This document shows positions 14,012 through 19,992 of a DNA stretch of 19,992 nucleotides, piece after piece. The notes under the pieces were generated by a model. That model made no database searches, had not been told where the DNA came from, and saw nothing but the letters and a program-made list of their open reading frames with translations. The translations under genes were made by a program, and so were the position numbers. Source of the DNA: Nitrososphaerales archaeon TH5894 (lineage in GTDB: Archaea; Thermoproteota; Nitrososphaeria; Nitrososphaerales; Nitrososphaeraceae); assembly GCA_014523485.1 (NCBI GenBank), contig JAATVK010000012.1, positions 1-19,992 on the forward strand, in the 5' to 3' direction. Positions within the stretch are counted from its first letter, which is position 1, and the number at the start of each line of letters is the position of its first letter.

Positions 14012-16612
14012 CTATATCAGAGCCTGTTGAACACTGTTAAACTCAAATAATTCTGTCTTTTCTCTTTTTAGAATACGAACAAGTACTTCTATAGCAGCCT
14101 TCTTGTGTAAATATTCATTGTTATTACCACATCTATATGAATATGTACAACGAGGACATCCATCATCATTTTCACATGGACATTCTATAAGAATAGAATG
14201 AGCCCTTTTTATGGCTAACTCAAATTTATCAAAAAGACTTTTACTTGCACCGTTACCACCTATACTTCCATCATGAATTACTATCATTCCTGTATTACCT
14301 AATGAAATTCCTCCAATGTCCTGTGAAGCCCCTCCTGTTAACATACTACTTCCTTCGATAAGCACATGTTCAGTGGCATGATATCCACTAACTTCTACCT
14401 TTTCTTTGTCTGGAGACATTTTCAAAATTTTTAGAGGGCTGGGTACACGAAATATAAACCCTTTTGTAGTATAATTGTAAATTATGGGTTCATTAAAAAA
14501 AACTTTTTTCCCTTGATTAATCTCCTTTCCAATCTCAATGTTTGAATATCCTATTACTTTTTTATAGATATTTAAAGAACAATATTTTAACTTAATTCCA
14601 AAGATTTCTTTTTCTTCAAAGATTTCTATTACTTCTGGATATTCTTCCATTATAGATTTTGTATAGTATGGATAATTAATTGGTATTTTATCTATATCAG
14701 CAAAATTTCTTTCTGTCTTCTCGTCAAGTATTAATTTTTTAACTTTATATCTTCTCCCAGAAAGAAAGTAAATGGCATCATCATGTAATTCCTCCAACGC
14801 TTGTGGCAAATTCCTGTTTCCAATAATTTTACCATTTAAAAGAATATCTACATCATTTCCAATTCCTCTTATACTATAATTTTTTAATACATTGTGTTTT
14901 TTGATATTTGGTATATATTTTCCGTTACTATTTATTACTAAATCCTTTCTCTCCAATTTGCTAAGAGTTTCTAAATAACCCTGTGATTCAAGTTTTGATA
15001 TAGGTCTATCAAAACACATAGCTAGAATTTGGTTTTCCATTATTATGGAATTAAAAGGATCAATGTACGGTATTTCTTCGTCAACAAAATAGTCAGCAGG
15101 ATGATTTTTATAATATTGGCTTATCGGGTCATTTCCCAATGTCAAGAAAGCAAATCCTTCTTGGCCCTTCCTTGCTGCTCTTCCAAGCCTTTGTAAGAGT
15201 CTGTTTATAGGCACAAGATTAGATATTACAGCATCTACATCTCCAATATCTATTCCCAACTCTAAAGTCGGGGTAGAAGAAATAACATCTAGTATTCCAT
15301 TCTTAAAAGAATTTTCAATCACTTTTCTATTCTTTGGTGGAAGCCCAGCTCTATGGACACCAATTTTTATTCCTTGTTTTGATGAAGTAAAGGCTATCAA
15401 TTCTGCAGATAAATGAGAATTACTAAAAACCAAAGTTTTATGATTCTTAGTAATTTTTTTTATAAGGTCAATAACTAATGATTTATTTGACCTAAGAGAA
15501 GGATATAAAATAGCAAAATTTGTGCGACCTTTTTTTCCTACACCATTTACTATTTCCATATCACGAGAAAATAATAAATCACAAAATTCTTTAACATTTG
15601 GTAATGTAGCAGAACAAGCAATTAATTGCAATTTTTTATTATTTATGATTCTTTCTAATCTTTTGATAATGTAATGAACATTAGATCCAAATATGCCAGT
15701 ATACGAATGAACTTCGTCAACGACTAAAAATTCCAAAGCGTTCAACAATTTTATAAGCTTGGTATTATTCAAAAGATGGTAATGTATAGAATCAAAATTT
15801 GTTAATACTATATCGGGAGGAAATTCGTAGAAATTTTGCTTTTCATTTGCATTTAAATCTCCGTCAAATATTTTTACTACGATCTCTAGATTATTCGAAT
15901 ATTCTATTATTTTTGAAAGTTGATCTCTTGCTAATGCTTTTGTAGGATATATAAAAACTGCTTTTATTTTTCTCGAGGAAAAGTTATTCTGATTCTGAGA
16001 GAATTTAACAATTTTGCTATTTAGTTGATTCTTTAAGTCATATATTTTTTGTAAAATTGGAAGGCAAAATGCTTCTGTTTTTCCAGACGCAGTAGGTGCA
16101 ATGATTACCGTATTTTTACCTCGGAGAATATTGAAAATAGCTTCTTCTTGAAATCTATACAATACTGAGATATTTCTTGACTTTAATTGGGTCAATATAA
16201 TATCATCTAAAGGTAATTCATCTAATTGTTTTCCAACAGCTATTTTAGATTCTTCCAATTTTATAACATCAACTACATAATCCAAATCTGAAAATAATAT
16301 TTCATTGATAAGATTGTTATTGATTTTATTTTTTTCAATCATTTTTTCAATTTCTTTTCTAGACCGTAATAATTTTTCCTCTTCAAAAACTATTTTTAGG
16401 TCTTCAGAAACAGTTATGTAACCTTTATCAAATCTGTCTAAAAACTCCAAGTAAGTTTCGTCTAAGTTATTATAAAATGGTAAAACTGAATATAGATGGC
16501 ATTTTTCGCATGTAAATAATATTCTGCCATCAAAAATTTTATTTACTTTTAACGAATTTAATGAGGTGCAATGAGGACATCTATAATTCTTCACATTAAT
16601 AAAACATACCAA
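14012..16612 (-). CDS. MrfA/YprA-type DEVH-box helicase with C-terminal DUF1998 zinc domain
   Basis: This is an 866-residue SF2 ATP-dependent helicase. An N-terminal zinc ribbon uses Cys12, Cys15, Cys35 and Cys38. Motif I is APTASGKT (172-179), motif II is DEVH (299-302), motif III is SAT, and the second RecA domain has HRAGLPPKNR, TLELGIDIGDVDAVI and the motif VI QRLGRAARKG. The C-terminus is a DUF1998/MZB-like domain with Cys811, 813, 819, 822 and 828, from which four would bind zinc. This architecture matches bacterial MrfA (excision repair of mitomycin adducts) and fungal Hrq1, so DNA repair is the likely role. The long family start is TTG 16612, about 3 bases after the predicted transcript start; GTG 16594 is an alternative that still keeps the zinc ribbon. 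It is divergent from a helix-turn-helix-like microprotein. Confidence 0.93.
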   Translation of the reverse strand: MVCFINVKNYRCPHCTSLNSLKVNKIFDGRILFTCEKCHLYSVLPFYNNLDETYLEFLDRFDKGYITVSEDLKIVFEEEKLLRSRKEIEKMIEKNKINNNLINEILFSDLDYVVDVIKLEESKIAVGKQLDELPLDDIILTQLKSRNISVLYRFQEEAIFNILRGKNTVIIAPTASGKTEAFCLPILQKIYDLKNQLNSKIVKFSQNQNNFSSRKIKAVFIYPTKALARDQLSKIIEYSNNLEIVVKIFDGDLNANEKQNFYEFPPDIVLTNFDSIHYHLLNNTKLIKLLNALEFLVVDEVHSYTGIFGSNVHYIIKRLERIINNKKLQLIACSATLPNVKEFCDLLFSRDMEIVNGVGKKGRTNFAILYPSLRSNKSLVIDLIKKITKNHKTLVFSNSHLSAELIAFTSSKQGIKIGVHRAGLPPKNRKVIENSFKNGILDVISSTPTLELGIDIGDVDAVISNLVPINRLLQRLGRAARKGQEGFAFLTLGNDPISQYYKNHPADYFVDEEIPYIDPFNSIIMENQILAMCFDRPISKLESQGYLETLSKLERKDLVINSNGKYIPNIKKHNVLKNYSIRGIGNDVDILLNGKIIGNRNLPQALEELHDDAIYFLSGRRYKVKKLILDEKTERNFADIDKIPINYPYYTKSIMEEYPEVIEIFEEKEIFGIKLKYCSLNIYKKVIGYSNIEIGKEINQGKKVFFNEPIIYNYTTKGFIFRVPSPLKILKMSPDKEKVEVSGYHATEHVLIEGSSMLTGGASQDIGGISLGNTGMIVIHDGSIGGNGASKSLFDKFELAIKRAHSILIECPCENDDGCPRCTYSYRCGNNNEYLHKKAAIEVLVRILKREKTELFEFNSVQQALI

Positions 16613-16636
16613 ACATAATAAATTGCTTATCCAGTT

Positions 16637-16656
16637 TTATATTTTAAATTTATAAG
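16637..16656. promoter_or_regulatory. Compact divergent promoter for helicase and microprotein
   Basis: Two TATA-like elements overlap in the 70-base spacer. The one reading AAAATATAAA on the minus strand (16637-16647) puts the helicase transcript start at about 16615. The plus-strand TTTATAAG (16649-16656) puts the microprotein start at about 16678. Binding of TBP to one would hinder the other, so the two genes may be reciprocally controlled. Confidence 0.5.
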
Positions 16657-16682
16657 ATCATCAATGTCTATTAATCTTGAGT

Positions 16683-16844
16683 ATGATTGATAGAAACTAT
16701 CAAAAACAAAAAATACTAGTCGAAAAATTTATCAAGAAAAATAAAAAAACTGATCATAGAGTTATTTTAAATGAAATTAATATTGATTATGATACGCTTA
16801 TCCGAATAATATCAGATCTTAGAAAAGAAGGACGAATAAAGTAA
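16683..16844 (+). CDS. 53-residue helix-turn-helix-like microprotein
   Basis: ATG 16683 opens a 53-codon frame beginning MIDRNYQKQKILVEKFIKKN and ending LIRIISDLRKEGRIK. The end strongly resembles the recognition helix and turn into the wing of winged-helix regulators (xLIxxLRxEGxI), and the N-terminal half is a basic amphipathic helix. It is very Lys/Arg-rich, which fits nucleic-acid binding. It is too short to have a full wing. A plus-strand TATA box ends 27 bases before the ATG. It diverges from the helicase gene across a shared promoter, so it may regulate or assist the helicase. It could also be a truncated regulator. No named family. Confidence 0.6.
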   Translation: MIDRNYQKQKILVEKFIKKNKKTDHRVILNEINIDYDTLIRIISDLRKEGRIK

Positions 16845-16898
16845 TATTTGTCATGATTTTGTTTAGGAAAATATTTTTATGTAATAGTTCTTCATTAA

Positions 16899-17690
16899 CT
16901 AGTTATAATTTTGATCTTTAAATGAAGAACTTACTATTGGATTGATTAAATATGGAAGAGTATGTTTTAACCATACAGCAGATCTAACAAAAAATGGAAC
17001 AACAATTTCAATTCTTTTTGAATATGCAGCTTTAAGTATAGCTTTGGAAACAGTTTTGGGCTCAAGTACATATCCTAACTTATGAGGCATTTTACCTTTA
17101 AATGATTCATTATCAAAGAAGTTAGTTTTTACAGCAATTGGGCTTACCACTGTAACCCCTACATTTGTATTTTTTAATTCATAGGACAAAGATTCAGAAA
17201 ACCCTAACATTGCAAATTTAGATCCACAATACGCAGCCATACATGGAATTCCAAAACTAGCTGCTAAAGAAGCAACATTTACTATATGACCTCGCTTATT
17301 TTTAATCATGGAAGGTAAAAATATTTTGGTAAAGTAAATCATCCCCAAATAATTCGTTGAGGTAACTTTTTCCATGTCTTCTATGGTCTGGTCAATCACC
17401 TTTCCATAAATTCCAATCCCTGCATTATTCACTAAAATATCAATAGCTCCGATTCTTTCTATAATATTTTGACCGACATCATAAACCATTTTTTTGTTTG
17501 AAATATCGCATGTATATATTTCTACATTGCAATCTGGGTTTAATTCCTTTTTTACTTGATTCAGTTTCATATTATTTCTTGAAATTAAAATAACAGTCTT
17601 TGCTCCATTATATGAAAAATCAAGTGCGGCTTGTTTTCCTATTCCAGAAGAAGCACCTGTTATTGCGATTATTTGATCCTTAAATTTCAT
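16899..17690 (-). CDS. Short-chain dehydrogenase/reductase (SDR)
   Basis: This is a 263-residue NAD(P)-dependent oxidoreductase of the classical SDR type. The Rossmann cofactor motif TGASSGIG is at 11-18, NNAG follows the fourth strand, and the catalytic Ser141 (in VASLAAS), Tyr154 and Lys158 (YCGSK) are all present, so it should be active. SRNNMKLNQVKKEL after the second strand carries an Arg that often goes with NADP preference. The C-terminal VVPFFVRSAVWLKHTLPYLINP is hydrophobic and resembles SDRs that act on lipid or other hydrophobic substrates, but the substrate cannot be told. ATG 17690 is preceded by the minus-strand TATA element CTTATTTAATTG (17711-17722), giving a leaderless mRNA. 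It stands alone and is convergent with the microprotein. Confidence 0.93.
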   Translation of the reverse strand: MKFKDQIIAITGASSGIGKQAALDFSYNGAKTVILISRNNMKLNQVKKELNPDCNVEIYTCDISNKKMVYDVGQNIIERIGAIDILVNNAGIGIYGKVIDQTIEDMEKVTSTNYLGMIYFTKIFLPSMIKNKRGHIVNVASLAASFGIPCMAAYCGSKFAMLGFSESLSYELKNTNVGVTVVSPIAVKTNFFDNESFKGKMPHKLGYVLEPKTVSKAILKAAYSKRIEIVVPFFVRSAVWLKHTLPYLINPIVSSSFKDQNYN

Positions 17691-17804
17691 TCTTGTTATT
17701 AAATATCACACAATTAAATAAGTTCTAGCATTATAATATGATTGCATTATTTTTGTTTGGATAAATTAAAAAAATATGGTTATAAAGTATTACGGATATT
17801 TTGT

Positions 17805-18398
17805 TTACTTTACGTCAATATTATATTCATACTTTAATGGTTCTGGTAAGAAAGTATTGTCAAAATCTATTCCAGTTATTTCTGTAACGACTCGATATTT
17901 TCCAGGATCACTAAAAACTGGGCCATCAATCTTTATAGGACTTCCAAAATCAGATACATAACTAGCTGAAAGGGAATCATAATTTGCATTGATATTATAA
18001 CCTTCAATTCCTTTATTATGAAATTCTAATTTAATTTCTCCATTATGTCCATGAAGGTTTGCAGTAAACATATTTTTATTTTCTTGACTATAAATACTTA
18101 CAATATATGTTACATGCGGAATATTATTTCCTGTCTTATTATCAACCAATGCAAAATTAATTACACCCTTTTCTGCAGCTGAATCTATTTCTGGGTCATT
18201 GAAATTTAGCATGATTTCTCTATCTCCTACAATAGAAGGTGGAAGATTATGCCCGTGTCCTCCTAGCATTTGTCCATATGAATCTTTAAGAATATTATAA
18301 TCAATTGTTAACGATATTAAGCTAAAAAATGCTATTGATAAAAAAATTCTCACCAAAAGAACATGATTTACTGGAGAAAAAATTTTATTTCGTTCCAT
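17805..18398 (-). CDS. Exported or membrane-anchored protein, unknown function
   Basis: This 197-residue protein has a basic start (MERNK), a hydrophobic segment at about residues 13-33 (VLLVRIFLSIAFFSLISLTI), then a polar exported domain beginning GQMLGGHGHNLPPSIVGDRE. The body is beta-rich, with FALVDNKTGNNIPHVTYIVSI and LHGHNGEIKLEFHNKG. Histidines in GGHGHN and LHGHNG could bind metal, but this is only suggestive. I associate this kind of IPHVTY module with thaumarchaeal extracytoplasmic proteins of unknown role. The ATG lies 4-5 bases after the start site predicted from the TATA element at 18423-18434. It stands alone downstream of a large gene-free gap. Confidence 0.85.
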   Translation of the reverse strand: MERNKIFSPVNHVLLVRIFLSIAFFSLISLTIDYNILKDSYGQMLGGHGHNLPPSIVGDREIMLNFNDPEIDSAAEKGVINFALVDNKTGNNIPHVTYIVSIYSQENKNMFTANLHGHNGEIKLEFHNKGIEGYNINANYDSLSASYVSDFGSPIKIDGPVFSDPGKYRVVTEITGIDFDNTFLPEPLKYEYNIDVK

Positions 18399-18726
18399 AG
18401 TTGCTTAAAATTTTACAAGTTTCAATATTTAAAGTTTGAACTTTTATTATACTTCTAAGAAATATACAAGGTTATTCTAATTTCCTATGTTATTTATATC
18501 TACAAAGTAATCGATAGGACTAGAACAATTAAGGGTTAACGAACATTCATCTAATTGTTATGTGAAAACACTCTATCTCTCCTGAATTTAACTTTACTTA
18601 TTACAGCAAGTTTATAGTCAAATCCATTCTTTTGTTAATTCTTATAAAATGAATCCAATCAAAGGTCAAAGCAATGTTCTTTCAATCCTAAACAATGTAA
18701 AAGTATTTTTTAGAATGAAAGAATTT

Positions 18727-18762
18727 TTATAAATAGAAATTGAACTGGTACTATAGTAGTTC
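18727..18762 (+). promoter_or_regulatory. Orphan TATA promoter with overlapping dyad
   Basis: TTTATAAATA at 18727-18736, preceded by purine-rich BRE-like sequence, is among the best TATA boxes in the window. It predicts a plus-strand start near 18757. Between it and that start lies a dyad: GAACT (18742-18746) with AGTTC (18758-18762), enclosing the perfect palindrome TACTATAGTA (18749-18758). This is the right place for a repressor operator. Downstream there is only a 22-codon frame (ATG 18767 to stop 18835). Confidence 0.45.
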
Positions 18763-18997
18763 TCTGATGGACAATAAATATATTAAAACCACAGAACTTA
18801 TTACACCAAAGATTAGAGGAAAATATACATCTTGAGATGGGATATTTTTAACACTTAGTTAAATTCTAGATTGTATGTGTCATTTCTTTCAATCTATTAC
18901 TATATTATGTAAAAATATGATTGAATTGTCAAATATACTTGTCCAAAAAATAAACCTCGAATGTAGAAAATTAATCTCTTTAGATATCCAAATTAAA

Positions 18998-19080
18998 ATG
19001 GGTAGGCCATTTCATTAGCCTACCCATCGTGATGACTTGGCTGGGATTGATCACATAGGGTGAGGGTGCAAATATGTTCC
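18998..19080 (+). ncRNA. Candidate structured RNA element
   Basis: ATGGGTAGGC (18998-19007) and GCCTACCCAT (19018-19027) form a perfect 10-bp stem with a 10-base loop. The next 50 bases are also GC-rich compared with everything around, and include GTGAT (19029-19033) complementary to ATCAC (19050-19054) and a G-rich stretch that can meet the CCCC at about 19079. A box-C-like GTGATGA lies at 19029-19035, but no CTGA box follows, so a C/D RNA is not supported. A T6 run at 19114-19119 could end a plus-strand transcript that began near 18757. I match it to no known RNA family; strand is assumed. Confidence 0.5.
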
Positions 19081-19113
19081 CCAACTATCTATAAATGATA
19101 AAATTATTTAAAA

Positions 19114-19119
19114 TTTTTT
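19114..19119 (+). terminator. Possible U-tract terminator of the candidate RNA
   Basis: TTTTTT follows the GC-rich element at 18998-19080 by about 34 bases on the plus strand. It is only meaningful if that element is transcribed in this direction. Confidence 0.3.
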
Positions 19120-19167
19120 CTCATCTATAATTTCATTAGTAAATAAATACTATGATAAATCTAATAA

Positions 19168-19185
19168 TTTTTCGGCGCCGAAAAA
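19168..19185. promoter_or_regulatory. Perfect 18-bp palindrome
   Basis: TTTTTCGGCGCCGAAAAA is a perfect palindrome with an eight-base all-GC core in very AT-rich DNA. Such symmetry suits a homodimeric DNA-binding protein. As RNA it has no loop and would be a poor hairpin, so a protein-binding site is more likely. It is not near the start of any recognised gene. Confidence 0.5.
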
Positions 19186-19540
19186 GTAGAAAACAAAAAT
19201 TTAAAAAACCAATAAATATTGCAGTAAATTTTCCGATTTGGATTACTGTATAATGTAGAATATTTGCGTGGTATATTTTCTTCATTATTCTAAAAGTAAA
19301 ATTCAATTTATACATCTATTTTATTTTTTTTTAAAATATTATTAAATCTAGTCTTGGCAAGCTTTGAAGTTATAATTTTAAACAGATTGAATTAGAAAAA
19401 CCAATATTGAAAACAAAGCTAAATAATATATAACAATTAATTAATTATACTAAAAATTATTCTTCTTCTAAATATAGTCACAAAACCTAACATATGAATT
19501 CTAATTTATTTACTTATGTCTTATTATAGATTACAAATTG

Positions 19541-19939
19541 TCATATTCCCCAGCTTACCTTTTTCGTTGGTAGAATTTGTATAAATGGTGCTTCTTTTTC
19601 ACTCCACGGATCTTTTTTAACCCATTCAAATTTATTATAAAAGAGATTAAAAAGATATGCAAATTTCTTACCACTATCTATAATATTTGCTATTCCATTT
19701 ATATAAATTCCCTTATTTCCTTCTTTTTTATCATAAATATCAATTATGAGCGATACTCTATTATTTTTTTTCAAATTATAGAACGTTTGGGTTGTATAGT
19801 CGGTAGCAAAAAAGATATCTCTCTTATAATAAATATAACATACAGGAACAACATGAGGAATATTGTTTTTAGCAGTTGCAATTCTGCATATTTCATTGTC
19901 TATAATAAACTTTGATTCCGTTTGTGAAAAGAATTTCAT
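19541..19939 (-). CDS. PPOX-class flavin-binding protein (pyridoxamine 5'-phosphate oxidase-like)
   Basis: This 132-residue protein has the split-barrel flavin-binding fold. The opening ESKFIIDNEICRIATAKNNIPHVVPVCYIYYKRDIFFATD is typical of the PPOX/TIGR-type superfamily (strand, then A-T-x-x-x-G/N-x-P-H-x-x-P). NLKKNNRVSLIIDIYD and IYINGIANII give the next strands, and WVKKDPWSEKEAPFIQILPTKKVSWG is the usual ending. Members use FMN, F420 or haem, and the sequence alone does not say which; in thaumarchaea F420 is a reasonable guess. Length is complete for the small class. The ATG has a minus-strand TATA element CTATAAATA at about 19972-19980. It stands alone at the window edge. Confidence 0.88.
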   Translation of the reverse strand: MKFFSQTESKFIIDNEICRIATAKNNIPHVVPVCYIYYKRDIFFATDYTTQTFYNLKKNNRVSLIIDIYDKKEGNKGIYINGIANIIDSGKKFAYLFNLFYNKFEWVKKDPWSEKEAPFIQILPTKKVSWGI

Positions 19940-19992
19940 AATATCAGTTGACTTAAATTAATTTTTATTTTTATTTATAGTTTAACCAAAAC

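Larger units (their letters stand above)
18399..19540. other. 1.1-kb gene-free gap with regulatory and RNA-like structure
   Basis: No frame here is convincing as a protein gene. The gap holds the promoter of the minus-strand exported protein (TATA 18423-18434), an inverted repeat ACAATTA (18525-18531) with TAATTGT (18552-18558), an orphan promoter with a dyad (18727-18762), a GC-rich hairpin element (18998-19080), an 18-bp palindrome (19168-19185) and an inverted repeat CAGTAA (19222-19227) with TTACTG (19243-19248). The remainder to 19540 is plain AT-rich DNA in which I see nothing. Confidence 0.5.

Noticed and set aside
18649..18732. 27-codon frame in the large 3' gap (MNPIKGQSNVLS)
   Set aside because: Short, ends inside the orphan TATA box, and has no supporting motif.
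19029..19035. Box-C-like GTGATGA suggesting a C/D guide RNA
   Set aside because: No CTGA box D or D' follows at a usable distance on the same strand, so the C/D arrangement is not met.
19577..19915. 112-codon plus-strand frame opposite the PPOX-like gene
   Set aside because: Low-complexity Ile/Phe-rich product typical of antisense AT-rich DNA; the minus-strand frame has clear family motifs.
1..19992. Defence systems, CRISPR array, prophage or transposase genes
   Set aside because: No array of equal-length repeats, no recombinase or transposase motifs and no phage structural genes were seen on either strand; the helicase has repair-family, not defence-cluster, context.

Overview
The window looks like chromosome of a low-GC archaeon of the Thaumarchaeota (Nitrososphaeria). 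By eye it is only about 30 percent G+C, and it has long gene-free stretches. The evidence for Archaea is an Sm-like protein gene, an archaeal aconitase-X pair (phosphomevalonate dehydratase), an MptE-like pterin pyrophosphokinase and archaeal TATA boxes lying about 26 bases before TTG, GTG or ATG start codons (leaderless genes). Several extracytoplasmic protein types resemble those I associate with ammonia-oxidising thaumarchaea. The low GC and low coding density suggest a Nitrosocosmicus-like genome, but that assignment is inference.

Positions 1-7430 hold housekeeping genes: guaB (IMP to XMP), an Sm-like protein, the convergent two-subunit aconitase-X pair, a divergent MptE-like gene, and a two-gene unit in which a coiled-coil protein of unknown function sits one base ahead of guaA (XMP to GMP). 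Both enzymes of the GMP branch are therefore within 5.8 kb. A GC-rich, strongly folded candidate RNA lies at 2041-2134 between the Sm-like gene and aconitase-X.

Positions 7431-13125 are gene-poor. They carry a 42-residue C2H2 zinc-finger microprotein and three exported or membrane-anchored proteins: an unknown beta-rich protein, a PsbP-like/DsbA-like thioredoxin fusion, and a Vgb-like beta-propeller. The last two are adjacent and may work together outside the membrane. The gap at 9339-10214 contains a small GC-rich tandem repeat that can pair with a loop of the candidate RNA at 2041-2134.

Positions 13126-19992 hold a VOC-family protein, a one-helix membrane protein, an MrfA/DUF1998-type DEVH helicase divergent from a 53-residue helix-turn-helix-like microprotein, a short-chain dehydrogenase, an exported protein and a flavin-binding PPOX-type protein. 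The 1.1-kb gap at 18399-19540 has no convincing protein gene. It does have a strong promoter with an overlapping dyad, a GC-rich hairpin element and a perfect 18-bp palindrome, and looks like a non-coding RNA or regulatory locus.

No rRNA, tRNA, CRISPR array, insertion sequence or defence island was recognised.
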